Source of the DNA: Ovis canadensis
Lineage: Eukaryota; Chordata; Mammalia; Artiodactyla; Bovidae
Assembly: GCF_042477335.2 (NCBI RefSeq)
Contig: NC_091248.1
Span: 121,914,501 to 121,978,500, forward strand
DNA: 64,000 nucleotides
Direction: 5' to 3'
In this document: one piece after another, positions 1 to 11,046 of the stretch
How positions within the stretch are numbered: position 1 is the stretch's first letter
How the letters are laid out: each line of letters starts with the position of its first letter
Translations under genes and position numbers: made by a program
Notes under the pieces: generated by a model
Told to the model about the DNA's origin: nothing
What the model saw: the letters and a program-made list of their open reading frames with translations, nothing else
Databases searched by the model: none

Positions 1-632
1 ATGGCTTCTTTATAACTGGCAGACCGCTCTTGGGGCGCTTAAAGGCATCAGTGCTTGGAGGATGCCCAAAAAAGGGAACAGTGGTTATTTCATGTGACAT
101 GAGGTGTTTGTTTGTTTGTTTTTTTAAACTTTGCTAAGAGTTGTGGTTTGAATTTGTCTTGGAGGGAAATGGGATGCATTGATAATAACTTTGGTAACTT
201 GTGTCTCTTACCTGGTGAATAGAACACAAATCTGAAATATTTGGTTAAAATCTCTGTTTATTCAAGAATTTAAAGAAATAAATTTCACTGATTCACATTG
301 TAAATAAACTCCACATCCTTAACTGTAGAAGAAGCTGTTTCTTTTCTAATGCTTTTCTCTTGTGTAGCTGTTTTTGACTAGTTGACTCAAAGAGTCTGGA
401 TAAAATGCCTTGAAAAATGGGCTTCTATGGATAACATGTAATGCTTAAGTATTTTTCTTAATCTATACAGACTCTTCATTCCTGGAGGTAGCTTTGTATT
501 TTCCACTAAGTATGATGGGCAGAATTTTCCCTTCATATCTGGTATTCAGAAATTTTGTGTGTGTGTGTGTGTGTGTACATGTGTTTTCCTCAAAGGCTTA
601 AATGCTTGGAAGTTTTTTCTCCCCCTTCCTAT
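1..632. other. Left flank, no gene recognised
   Basis: AT-rich non-coding sequence. Apart from the TG microsatellite at 556-576 I see no gene, no repeat family I can name, and no match to the triplicated units that begin near 4 kb. The short open frames here have no family motifs. Confidence 0.5.
556..576. repeat. (TG)n microsatellite
   Basis: About ten uninterrupted TG dinucleotides directly followed by acatgtg. It is an ordinary dinucleotide repeat. Confidence 0.9.
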
Positions 633-645
633 AAAGAACATGTGG

Positions 646-948
646 GCTTCCCTGATAGTTCAGTTGGTAAAGAATCTGCCTGCAATGCAGGAGACCCCAG
701 TTCGATTCCTGGGTCAGGAAGATCCGCTGGAAGAGGGATCGGCTACCCACTTCGGTATTCTTGGGTTCCTTTGTGGCTCAGCTGGTAAACAATCCGCTAC
801 AGTGTGGCAGACCTAGGTTCAGTCCCTGAGTTGGGAAGATCTCCTGGAGAAGGGAAATGCTACCCACTACAGTATTCTGGCCTGGAGAATTCTATGGACT
901 GTATAGTCCACGAGGTCACAGAGTCAGACAGAGCTGAGTGACTTTCAC
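646..948 (+). mobile_element. Bov-tA2 SINE (dimeric) with target-site duplication
   Basis: The element starts with the SINE head ggcttccctgatagttcag, contains a tRNA-like B box (ttcgattcc), then a second tRNA-like monomer near 770-840. It ends in the BovB-derived tail with gtcacagagtcagac and gactttcac. A 13-bp direct repeat, aaagaacatgtgg, lies at 633-645 and 949-961. The repeat is perfect, so this is a complete and fairly young insertion in the + orientation. Confidence 0.93.
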
Positions 949-1716
949 AAAGAACATGTGGATTCTCAAGATCAGAATTATTTTCAAAGTAACATCTCTA
1001 TGCCTAGTAGTGACTCACTTATAAGCCAGCTGGTCTCTATTAATAAGTCTCTCATATAACCATCTTTAAATTTGGGGTTTTTTTAAATCCACATTTCTTT
1101 TCAAAACCCTGTAACTGATAGATAGCCAAAGTTCTGGTCCATCAAATCCAAATTCTAATTATAGGCATTCACGTTTCATCTTCTGGTGGCACAAGTTTCA
1201 TTTCTCATGCTTTTTCACTAGGGTGGTCTCCTCAGTGTTTAAACAGCAAGACTCCTTGTTTATTTATTATCCCCTCATTCCTGTGGCTTTCCATGCCAGG
1301 TGGCCGCCACATCTTTCCTAATGACAGCTGCCCGCCATAGCTGCCACCAGCCCCATGAGGACCATTGTGCCAGTGTAAATGCTCCCCCCGCCCAAACCAC
1401 CCACTTGTTTGAAGAAATGGAACACAGAAAAATACTTTGCTGTTAAACTGGCAACCCTTCTGCCTTTGAGTGTCTTTAAAATGCCCCCTTGCCCCCTTGT
1501 AGCCAACCAAGGACCACCAACTGTCCTTAAAGTTCAATTAGAAAGACCTCTCCACTGCAGAAAAGAAAATCCCTGCCATGGTAGAGTGTTTGCCGCTCAG
1601 AGACTTGTCTCAGTGCTTCCTCTTTTTACTGTAGAAACTGGCTCTCCTTGCTACTGTACCTCTACTGACATAAAGGTAACAGCAGATGGATTTGCCCCAA
1701 AAGTCTACGATTAAAA

Positions 1717-1772
1717 CCCCAGGTCTCTTGCACTGCAGGCAGATTCTTTACTGTCTGAGCCACCAGGGAAGG
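1717..1772 (-). mobile_element. Bov-tA SINE head fragment, antisense
   Basis: Contains ctgcaggcagattcttta followed by gagccaccagggaag, the reverse complement of the Bov-tA 5' head. Only about 55 bp remain. Confidence 0.75.
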
Positions 1773-1998
1773 TCACACTTTCAAAAACTGTGTCTCAGAC
1801 TTAGTTTTGTCTTTGACAGCAATCATCTAGATTCTATCAGAAGTCCTTTTGGTTCCAACCTCTCTATAGCCATCCAGCACTCAGCTTCCCCTTTCCTGTG
1901 TTACATATGTCACCCCACCCCACCTCCAGACTCATCCCTACACACCCCCACTCCCTCTGCAGGAACTGGGAAGTCACAGTGAGGAACTGATGGGAGGG

Positions 1999-2088
1999 CT
2001 GCTGTCTCTTCTCTTTTTTCTCCCTGTGTTTCCTCTCTACCATTTCTCTCTTTCTCCCTCCCTTATTTTCTCTCCACTTCCTTTTTGT
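1999..2088. repeat. Pyrimidine-rich (CT) tract
   Basis: About 90 bp almost entirely C and T on the + strand with TCTCT and TCCCT runs. Low-complexity sequence with no further assignment. Confidence 0.7.
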
Positions 2089-3065
2089 TTTAAAATATCC
2101 ATACACTGAACCTAAGCATAGACACACAATGTCCTGTCAATAAATGTTTGAGTATGATCATACTCATCTTCAAGGGCAGTGAGAACAAAGCTAGCCACAT
2201 TACCATGTTGTTTTGCATATGCAATATTTAATCACAATATAGAATGTTTAATATCCCTTATACATTATTAGGAACAACTTCAATAGTTCAAATATTCATG
2301 TAAATAATATTACATTTTTTAAAACTTAAAAAATTTGTAAATATTCTTAAAAAACAATACTGCTGTCTGTTATCCTAATCAGTTAATCTATATCTTTAGT
2401 GTTTGAATAGTAATCACAAGTGCTTGACCTATAGTGAAGTCTTACTAAATATTTTTGAATGAACACAAGTATGAAAAAATGGCTGAATGAATGAAGTAGT
2501 AATCATAATGTATGTTATAAATGAGGAAAAGGACTTACCGATAGGAAAGTGTTAGGAGTTTGGGAGGAGAAATAAAAATATAATTTGAACAGCTGTCAAG
2601 GCCAATATGGTGTTGTATATGTACAATTCTAATTCACTGTTTTGATGGACATTATAGTTAATGCTTATCAGTTGTGAAAGAAGCAGCTTGATGTATATTA
2701 CTTATCAATAGTCCTTTAAACAATAAAACATATCTACTGTCCTGTAGAAAGCAACTTTTTTCATTGAAATTACTAAGCATCCTGAGGAGAGAAAAGAGAA
2801 AATGCAAATATCAAGAATTTATTTTTAATGTAAAACGTTATTATAATAATATCTGGAAAATATTCCCCAGCTTGATTATTAATTTCAAAAATAGAAACAC
2901 TGTTTCTAAAGGTTTATAACCCATGATATTACTTTGCATAATATTATACCTGCAGTAGGGACTGAAACAGAAGCTTTTTAAATAAAGGGTGGAGTAAATG
3001 AGATTAAAAGCTCTTCATAAGCTTCTTTGTTTGAGGTTGTATTACTATTATTTTCTAAAATAATT

Positions 3066-3126
3066 TGCCTTTCATTGTATTTATTTAATTGGAGGATAAT
3101 TGCTTTACAGTGTGTTGGTTTCTGCC
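3066..3126 (-). mobile_element. L1_BT 3' tip, antisense
   Basis: ttaattggaggataattgct followed by tttacagtgt is the reverse complement of the ruminant L1 3' end (gtaaagtaattagcctccaattaa). Only about 60 bp are present, and they abut an older L1 fragment. Confidence 0.65.
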
Positions 3127-3985
3127 AAACAACAATCATTATATTTTAAACTGAAATACACTTGACATAGAACATTTTGTAAATTTAAGGTGTACAGTGT
3201 TCATTTGTTACATTTATATGTTGTAATGTGATTGTCATTGTAACAATAATTAGCACCTCTTTCACAATACATAATTATCCTTTTTTATAGTGGTTAAAGT
3301 ATTAAAGTCTAGTAGCTCACCAAGTTCAATTATAATACAATGTTGTTGTCTATATTAACTATACTGTCCATCAGGTCTCTAGGGCTGATTTACTACTCAC
3401 TGTTAAATTTGTACCCTAAGCAACATTGATCCTATCATCTTTTCCAAATCCCTTGGTAACCCCCATTTTACTCTGTTTTTATGAAGTCTGTCTTGTCGAG
3501 ATTCTTCATATAGTGATACCATACTTGTCTTTCTTGGTCTGGTTTGTCTTAGCATAGTATTCTCGCGGTCCACCCATGTTTTTCCAAATGGCAGAATGTC
3601 CTCCTTTCTCATGGCTGAATATGTATATATACGACATCTTCTTTATCCATTTATCCACTGATGAGCACTTATGTTGTCTCCCTGTCTTGGCTATGGACAA
3701 CAATGCTGCAGTAAACATGAGGGGGCGGGGCATGTGTCTTTTTGAAGTCCTGTTTTCATCTCCTTTGGGATTATAACCAGAAAAGGAATTGCTGCATCAT
3801 ATCATGGTTCTATTTTTAATTCCTTAAAGAACCTCCATGTGATTTTTCATAATGGTTGAACCAACTTTCATTCCCACCAAGAGCATATAAAGTTTCCTTC
3901 CCACCCGCCCCCGCACCCACATCCTCTCTAGCACTTGTTGTCTCTTATCTTCTTGATGGTAACCAATTGCATGGGATTCCTCACA
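3127..3985 (-). mobile_element. Older L1 3' region, antisense
   Basis: Carries characteristic antisense ORF2 C-terminus / 3'UTR words in degraded form: taaatttaaggtgtacagtg near 3181, ctttatccatttatccactg near 3642, gctatggacaacaatgctgc near 3690, and gggattataaccagaaaagg near 3768. The degree of decay indicates an old L1 (L1M-like). It lies immediately left of the point where homology to units 2 and 3 starts. Confidence 0.8.
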
Positions 3986-4083
3986 TAAGTGAAAGGCTGG
4001 CCTTTGCTAAGCACAAACTAGTGACTCAATAATAACAGCAGAGAAGTTGGGATAAATGCATAGATTTAGTAACTGTGAAAGCT

Positions 4084-4326
4084 CCAGTACTTTGGCCACC
4101 TGATGAGAAGAGTCAGCTAATTGGAAAAGACCCTGATGCGGGGAAAAATTGAAGGCAAAAGGAGAAGTGGGTGGCAGAGGATGAGATGATTGAATAGTAT
4201 CACTGACTCAATGGACATGAGTTTGAACAAACTCTGAGAAATAGTGAAGGACAGGGAAGTTGGCATGCTTCAGTCCATGGTGTCACAGAGAGTTGGACAT
4301 GACTTAGCAACTGAACAGCAACAAAG
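4084..4326 (+). mobile_element. BovB (RTE) LINE 3'-end fragment
   Basis: Starts with gctccagtactttggccacc and ends with the RTE tail gacttagcaactgaacagca. It encodes degraded remnants of the BovB C-terminus (the ...MDRE.WHA... region). It interrupts sequence that is continuous in units 2 and 3. Confidence 0.85.
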
Positions 4327-4511
4327 TATGAATGTGACGGTAGAGACTGTGGAACATTGTCATGTGATTGCTTTTATGTTCTCAGCTACTATCATTCAGC
4401 TGCTGAAAGTGTGAGTGAGAGAATAGGTGGGAGATTTAAAGAGTGAGAAAATAGGGCATTTTCATCTGTGAGAGAAGACTAGAGAAATTTAGTATGATTT
4501 ATAGCAGTAAG

Positions 4512-5241
4512 TAAACTCTTGAAAGTGAAAGAGGAGAGTGAAAACGTTGGCTTAGAGCTCAACGTTCAGAAAACGAAGATCATGGCATCCGGTCCCATCA
4601 CTTCATGGCAAATAGATGGGGAAACAGTGGAAACAGTGTCAGACTTTATTTTTTGGGGCTCCAAAATCACTGCAGATGGTGACTGCAGCCATGAAATTAA
4701 AAGACGCTTACTCCTTGGAAGAAAAGTGATGACCAACCTAGATAGCATATTCAAAAGCAGAGACATTACTTTGCCGACTAAGGTCCGTCTAGTCAAGGCT
4801 ATGGTTTTTCCAGTGGTCATGTATGGATGTGAGAGTTGGACTGTGAAGAAAGCTGAGTGCCGAAGAATTGATGCTTTTGAACTGTGTTGTTGGAGAAGAC
4901 TCTTGAGAGTCCCTTGGACTGCAAGGAGATCCAACCAGTCCATTCTGAAGGAGATCAGCCCTGGGATTTCTTTGGAAGGAATGATGCTAAAGCTGAAACT
5001 CCAGTACTTTGGCCACCTCATGCGCAGAGTTGACTCATTGGAAAAGACTCTGATGCTTGGAGGGATTGGGGGCAGGAGGAGAAGGGGACAACAGAGGATG
5101 AGATGGCTGGATGGCATCACTGACTCAATGGATGTGAATCTGAGTGAATTCTTGGAGTTGGTGATGGACAGGGAAGCCTGGCATGCTGCAATTCATGGGG
5201 TCGCAAAGAGTCAGACACGACTGCGCGACTGAACTGAACTG
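4512..5241 (+). mobile_element. BovB LINE, 5'-truncated, with target-site duplication
   Basis: The last third of BovB, with an open frame of about 237 codons at 4519-5232. It covers the end of the reverse-transcriptase domain and the C-terminal region ([14 protein letters not shown] near residue 71, [50 protein letters not shown]). It ends in the typical gactgaactgaactga tail. A perfect 11-bp direct repeat, atagcagtaag, flanks it at 4501-4511 and 5242-5252. The frame is open to the end, which indicates a recent copy, but the endonuclease and most RT motifs are absent, so it cannot be autonomous. Confidence 0.95.
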
Positions 5242-5856
5242 ATAGCAGTAAGAGCCAAATTAATGTGAATACTCATGAATTTGAAGGGGTCTCAGGTATT
5301 ATGATTGCATGCTTTCTCTAGATCTGACAAAGCCATCCATCATCCAAGTTTAACATTTAAATGTTTAAAGCAGAGAGATTACAATGGATTATCTAAATAT
5401 AGGATATGTATTTAGGGGAAATGTTTTAGAAAGTGGACAAATACTTGGGGAGTAGCTTGAAACCCAAAGAAGTCAGGAAAGCACTGAGGGACTGGGTTCA
5501 ATCTCCATTTTTTCCAACTAAAAAGTAGTATTTGCAATGGGAATTAATATAAACTTTCATATTAACACTTTCCAGCAAAACTGTACTCCTGAAGGAAAAT
5601 ACAGTCCTTGGAGGGGTTGGCTTAACAAGCTCCATGGGGGTGACATTTATTACATCATGAAACTTTCCAAAAGTAGGATATAAAGAGAAGCAATTTCAAG
5701 AGAAAGTACACAACACATACATATCCTAGGGGATTGTACTGTGGGACATGGTTCATAATGTATGGCTGAGATCTATTAAATTCCTATATCAACATCCTCT
5801 TGATGAAGGACAACCTGCAATTGTAACATAGTTCTTACTTCTCAGCATAAGCAGGC

Positions 5857-5920
5857 ACATGCACACACACACACACACTCACACACTCATCACTCATCAC
5901 TCATATATACACACACATGC
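5857..5920. repeat. CA-rich / CACT simple repeat
   Basis: Mixed (CA)n and tcactcatcactcatcactc repeats. The equivalent position in unit 3 (49145-49181) carries a longer pure CA run, while unit 2 (near 27230) has only a short remnant. The same microsatellite has changed independently in each unit. Confidence 0.8.
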
Positions 5921-6431
5921 ACACTGACAGCAAGCTGAAGACCCAAGAGGACAGGGGTAGGTTTTGCTCTAGTCTGTAGGGAAGACAGAATGGTGAGAAG
6001 ACGCTTAGTAATTTGTTCCCTGGACTCGACAGGAATGCCTCTGGGGATGGGCTGGTTTTAAGTGATCAGACTCTAAACCCTCACTTCTAGATGGTCCTGA
6101 ACACCCTGAGTTCTTCTCTGTCAGGACAGAAAAGGTATCTGGGACTCAACCATCCACTGCACTCACTCCAGGGAACAGGTGACTCAGCTCCAGCCATTCC
6201 CCATCTCTGTGAGTTTTCCTCTACATTCCAGCCCAAATTGAGAAAAATAACCAGAAATAGTAGCAGCTCCCAGTTATATAAATCCTTGCTCACACATTGA
6301 TTAATGGTTTAAGAAGAGCAGGGGAGAAGGCTGGCAGAATCATCAGGTTCAGGAAAAAGAAAAAAAAAACCCACTCTTTTGAAGACCCCTTTCTTGCTCT
6401 GTGCTGGGGTCTCAGAGTCACATCTGATGTC

Positions 6432-6486
6432 CACATCTGATATCATATCTGATATCCACATGCGATATCTGTGGATATCAGATGTG
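6432..6486. repeat. Hairpin-forming GATATC repeat expansion
   Basis: The sequence holds several copies of a catctgatatc-like word and then its inverse. Arm atctgatatccaca (6447-6460) is perfectly complementary to tgtggatatcagat (6470-6483) across a 9-base spacer, and cacatctgatatc (6432-6444) also pairs with gatatcagatgtg (6474-6486). Units 2 (about 27745) and 3 (about 49873) have only a single catctgata word here. Confidence 0.85.
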
Positions 6487-6942
6487 ACTGATATAAGTTT
6501 CTTACTCCTCCTAGTCAGAGCCCCTCCCTGGTGCCCCACGTGTGGGCAGAAGCTGGTGAAACTCAGTGTCCCTGAATCGTAGCATCAAACTAAAAGGGAC
6601 ATAAGATCGTCTAGACTGTTTGCCTCCCTTACATGTGATGAAGCCAGAGGTGTTACGTGACTTGTCCTTCGCTGTCTTTCATTTCTTCTGTGGCTGAGAA
6701 CCACCTGTTCCTTCCACATCCTAGATACGTCCTCCTGCCAGGGAAGTGAGAACACTGGAGCGCCTTTCCTTTCTGCTCAGCAGAGAGGTGTTAGTAAGTG
6801 GCTGGGAGAAACCCTCGAGCCATTTGATAAAGATCCTGTTATTTTTCCTTTTGTAGCAAGGAAGCTGGTACCTGTACCAATTTAGCTTACCGTGATTTGC
6901 TTCCAGAATTTCTCTTCAGGGATGGTTGTCCTCATCTGAGGA

Positions 6943-8548
6943 TAACTAAACCTGATATTCTTCACAAGGATATATAATAATTTCCAGAATATCTTAATTA
7001 CTAATTCCTTCCATGATATAAAGTCCAAGCATAGGAATTAAGACCATATATATCATCTATCTTTAGATATTTTTCGCATATTATTGAGGAATATGTTAAT
7101 GTTTTAGAAACCAGGCTTTGGCCATGAGTGATAAAAGTCACATCATAGTTTGCAACATTTTGTAATTGAAAATTATGATGTTAATTACATAATAATATCA
7201 TTTAACCTGGAATAACTATGTTGGTAAAGACATCTCTGTGTAATTGATGGAGTAGTTCTTTAACTAACAAGTCATTCCTTCTTGTCATTCATCTAGGAAA
7301 CAGAAGTACCTCTTTGAGCCCCAAAGTGAGAAGAAACTATAGATTAGAAGCAAAGTGAGAAATTCATATCTTAGACGTAATTAAAACCGTATATGTGAAA
7401 AGATGTCTTAAGGAGAAAATGCCTGTAGAATGAACCTCAGGAAATGTATTTTATAGCAGGTTTGTCTAAATTGTATTAAAATGTGAGAATCAACGTGATA
7501 AAAGTAGAAAAGCTGAAGTGGAACAACTTCACAGGAAAGGTGAACTTGAGGTTACAGTTCTGATTGTTAAGTTAGGATCTTTTCCCACTGAATGGTTTCT
7601 TCTAGGGCTGATATGTTTTGATTTTTTTTTTATTTGTTTGCTTTTTATAAATGATGATGATGGTGATGGATATAGGTAGAAAGATGATAGAAATCTGAGA
7701 ACTTCCATGTCTAGGAATATGCAATAAGAAAATAATAAAATATATATGCAAAAAATATGTATAAAATTGAATCTATGCCATTACATTACATATAACCTGG
7801 TTAGACGGTAATGTATTAATTAAAATATTTGTATGCAATAAAATAGCATGCAAATGTTTAAAGTATATTGCATTGAAACATTTTGATATGGAAAATGTAC
7901 CTGGCATGATTTAAATGAGAGAAATAAAACTGTTTATATAATTTAATTATATTTTAAAAAACATACATACAGTGAATAATGGAAAACTATATGCACAAGT
8001 TATTAGCAATGATCACTTTTGGCCATAGGTTTCACACATGTATTATTTTATGGAATGTCATGTTTTACTAAGACTTAGGAAAACTTGATGTCAGGATAAA
8101 TGTTACTTTGTTCACAGAATGAATCAGACCATTGAAATTTTAATTTGTAATTCTAAAATTTCTAAGAGCCTAGCATTATCTAAATACAAAGAAAACCAAA
8201 GAGTGTAAATAATTTTAATTCTAAATATACTTTTGCCTAAAAGGTAAACGTTCATATAATATTTATATCATTTTCTTCAATAGTAGTGTTAAATTAGTGA
8301 TGTTCTCCAAAAGAAGTTGGTAAATATGTGTTAGGATTAGGTAAGTGAAGCTGAGAATTCATTATTCAGTTAACAACTTAGGTACTCTTCCAAATTGTAT
8401 ATGGTTTCTGTTGAATGAGAATATTAGAAATTTGGCAATAATCCTGATAAATATATTAATAACTTAATATCCAATAAATCCAGATACTGATTTAAAAACA
8501 TGATTCTTCAATAAGAAACCAAATTTCTTTTTTACTCATATAGATGAA
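6943..8548. other. Non-coding, partly duplicated sequence
   Basis: AT-rich. The part from about 7690 to 8060 aligns with unit 3 near 60119-60480 (for example aacctggttagacggtaatg with aacctagtcagaaggtaata). I found no counterpart for about 6950-7600. No gene motif is seen on either strand. Confidence 0.55.
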
Positions 8549-9160
8549 CTTTATTTTTTCCCCCTTTTTAAAAAAGTTTTAGTTGGAGGATAATTAGCTT
8601 ACAATATTGTCTTGGTTTCTGCCATATATCAACATGAATCAGCCATAGGTATACATATGTCCCTTCCCTCTTGAACTTTCATCTCACCCATCTAAGTTGT
8701 CACAGAGAACTGGATTTGAGCTCCTTGCATCATACAGAAAATTTTATATATGGTAATGTATATGTCTCAGTGCTACTCTCTCAAACTGTCCTGCCCTCTC
8801 CTTCCCCTCACTGTGTCCACAGATCTGTTCTTTATGTCTGCATCTCTTTTGCTGTCCTGCAAATAAGTTCATGAGTACCATTTTTCTAGATTCTGCATAT
8901 ATGCATTAATATACGATATTTGGTTTTCCCTTTCTGAATTGCTTCACTTTGTATAATAGACTCTTAAGTTCATGCACCTCATTAGAACTGATTCCAATGT
9001 ATTCCTTTTTATGACTGAATAGCATTCCATTGTATATATATGCGCCACAGCCTGTTTATCCATTCATCTGTTAAAGGGCATCTAGGTTGTTTTCATGTCC
9101 TAGCTATTGTAAATAGTGCTGTGGGGAACACTGGGGTACATGTGTCTTTTTCAATTATGG
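8549..9160 (-). mobile_element. L1_BT 3' end, antisense, 5'-truncated
   Basis: Begins with ttggaggataattagcttac and the ruminant L1 3'UTR words gccatatatcaacatgaatc and agccataggtatacatatgt. It then runs into antisense ORF2 C-terminal sequence (attccattgtatatatatgc, gctattgtaaatagtgctgt) and stops near 9160. About 610 bp of a much longer element remain. No counterpart is present in units 2 and 3. Confidence 0.9.
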
Positions 9161-9274
9161 AGAAACGAAATGTTTTTAGTGAAATAACTTGATTCAAAGC
9201 TGAAGTAAAAAAAACTACAAGATAAGTACAGAATAATTTAAGCCAGAAGGAACAAAGTACTTAAAATTATGAAT

Positions 9275-10298
9275 TCAGTTCAGTTCAGTCACTTAGTCGT
9301 GTCCGACTCTTTGCTACCCCATGGACTGCATGCAGCACGCCAGGCCTCCCTGTCTATAACCAACTCCAAGAGTTTACTCAAACTCATGTGCATTGAGTTC
9401 ATGATGCCATCTAACCATTTCATCCTCTGTCGTCCCTTTCTCCTCCTGCCTTCAATCTTTCCCAGCATCAGGGTCTTTTCCAATGAGTTAGTTCTTTGCA
9501 TCAGGTAGCCAAAGTATCGGAGTTTCAGCTTCAGCATCAGTCCTTCCAATGAATGTTCAGGACTGATTTCCTTTAGGACAGACTGGTTGGATCTCCTTGC
9601 AGTCCAAGAGACTCTTAAGAGTCTTCTCCAACACCACGGTTCAAAAGCATCAGTTCTTTGGCACTCAGCTTTTTTACAGTTCAACTCTCACATCCATACA
9701 TGACTACTGGTAAAACCATAGCTTTGACAAGATGGACCTTTGTTGGCAAAGTAATGTCTCTGCTTTTTAATATGCTGTCTAGGTTGGTCATAACTTTTCT
9801 TCCAAGGAGCAAGCATCTTTTAATTTCATGGCTGCAGTCATCATCTGCAGTGATTTTGGAGCCACCCAAAGTAAAGTCTGTCGCTGTTTCCATTGTTTTC
9901 CCATCTATTTCCCATGAAGTGATGGGACCAGATGCTATGATCTTCGTTTTCTGAATGTTGAGCTTTAAGCCAGCTTTTTCACTCTCCTCTTTCACTTTCA
10001 TCAAGAGGTTCTTAAGTTCTTTGCTTTCTACCATAAGGGTGGTGTCATCTGCATGTTTGAGGTTATTGATATTTCTCCCAACAATCTTGATTGCAGTTTG
10101 TGCTTCATCCAGTCCAGCATTTCTCATGATGTACTCTGCATATAAGTTTAAGCAGGGTGATAATATGCAGCCTTGACATACTCCTTTTCCTATTTGGAAC
10201 CAGTCTGTTGTTCCATGTCCAGTTCTAACTACTGCTTCCTGACCTGCATAAAGATTTCTCAGGAGGCAGATAAGGTGGTCTGATATTCTCATCTCTTT
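9275..10298 (-). mobile_element. BovB LINE, 5'-truncated, antisense
   Basis: On the minus strand this reads the second half of BovB RT. From 10292 downward: CLLRNLYAGQEAVVRTGHG, then the motif-B region VCQGCILSPCLNLYAEYIM, then the catalytic-motif region, which reads KHADDTTLM (family usually YADD). An open frame of about 203 codons spans 9681-10292; the C-terminal part lies in another frame at 9289-9684, so the copy is frameshifted once near 9684. The 3' end is the cagttcagttcagtc end near 9276. It has replaced a few bases of a site that is intact in units 2 and 3 (near 34310 and 60570). Confidence 0.93.
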
Positions 10299-10769
10299 AA
10301 AAATATAATGGAATTAACTTGGAGATACCACCTTAACCAAGTAATACACAGTAGCATCACCTATATTGGGCTCACCTATATTGGGATTACTTAACATTAT
10401 TTGTGTATTCATAAAAAGTTTTAAGATTAACGAGTTACATTTTTTCCTACCAAAAATTTATAATGTTAAATAGAACATGAGAAATCCATGGAAAACTGCA
10501 ACTGAGAGATATTATACAAAATAAGAACTCATAGTCTTCAAAAATATCAATGTCAAGGAAAGAAAACTGATTAACTTTCAGATTAGAGGTGGTAAAATAT
10601 TATATGTGACATTGGACTTCAGTCTTGGACCAGAGGGGCTGAAATGCCATACCTAAAATAGTGAATCACGTTATCATCTCATGATTCTTGCTCTTAAAAA
10701 GATCAAACAGTTTGAAGATAAGCGGGCCTTAAGATGCACTTAAATGTTTTATGGTTCAGAGAATATTAC

Positions 10770-10787
10770 GAGAGAGAGAGAGAGAGA
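10770..10787. repeat. (GA)n microsatellite
   Basis: Nine GA repeats, about 260 bp upstream of OR gene 1. Not present at the equivalent place in the other two units. Confidence 0.85.
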
Positions 10788-10983
10788 AATGATAAAGCAA
10801 ACATGAAAAAATTGGTAAAGGGTATATACTAATATTGTTTATATTTCTGATATTTATCTTACATTTTGATAACTTCACAATAAAGTAAGAAAAACAAACA
10901 TGCTGAGAAACGTTTTAGAGAACTCTGAAGTAGGGACAAGCACACAAACTTCTTTTGAATTTACTTCCCATAAGTAACTGGTT

Positions 10984-10998
10984 TTCCTTGCTGTCCAG
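10984..10998 (+). promoter_or_regulatory. Candidate 3' splice site (acceptor) upstream of OR gene 1
   Basis: Polypyrimidine-rich ttccttgctgtccag ending in AG at 10997-10998, exactly 48 nt before the ATG. The same acceptor is 48 nt before the ATG in the other two genes. Olfactory receptor coding exons are usually preceded by one or more non-coding 5' exons spliced to such a site. The donor exon is not identified. Confidence 0.55.
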
Positions 10999-11046
10999 CT
11001 CTGACCTTCCCATCACAATTCCGTCCCTTAGAGACTGCCTTTGGGA

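Larger units (their letters stand above)
962..3060. other. Single-copy flank, no gene recognised
   Basis: Non-coding DNA. It contains a short antisense SINE fragment (1717-1772), a pyrimidine-rich tract (about 1999-2088) and otherwise AT-rich sequence with no motif I recognise. An open frame of 111 codons at 1379-1714 lacks any recognisable domain or conserved partner in the window and is not called a gene. Confidence 0.5.
5253..6942. other. Duplicated non-coding block, unit 1 copy
   Basis: Aligns with 26280-28240 (unit 2) and 48535-50390 (unit 3), for example gagttttcctctacattcca near 6211 with gagttttcctctacattcag near 27542. No conserved reading frame spans the three copies, so it is not a gene. 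It contains the CA-rich repeat at 5857-5920 and the palindromic expansion at 6432-6486. Confidence 0.75.
10299..11046 (+). promoter_or_regulatory. Conserved block just upstream of OR gene 1 (candidate proximal promoter / 5' exon region)
   Basis: About 750 bp aligned across all three units (34310-35065, 60560-61466), with shared words such as cagattagaggtggtaaaat near 10579 and ggacttcagtcttggacc near 10614. It contains a (GA)n run at 10770-10787 present only in this copy. Non-coding conservation that travels with the receptor fits a promoter/5'-exon region, but I cannot point to confirmed O/E or homeodomain sites. Confidence 0.45.

Noticed and set aside
655-725. tRNA-like sequences with B-box words (also near 41860-41930, 41975-42050, 33500-33560)
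   Set aside because: They are the tRNA-derived heads of Bov-tA SINEs, followed by BovB-derived tails and flanked by target-site repeats. They are not functional tRNA genes.
1379-1714. 111-codon open frame in the left flank
   Set aside because: No domain, no signal or membrane pattern, overlaps other random frames on the opposite strand, and ends in a SINE fragment. Not supportable as a gene.
4566-5120. 184-codon antisense frame over BovB, and similar frames at 45152-45529, 9658-9954 and 53048-53410
   Set aside because: They are the reverse strand of the BovB RT coding region and recur with every copy. Not host genes.
11041-11046. Two-codon N-terminal extension (in-frame TTG) for OR genes 1 and 2
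   Set aside because: TTG is not a usual vertebrate nuclear start. The ATG at 11047 / 35066 gives 310 aa, identical in length and start residue pattern to gene 3.
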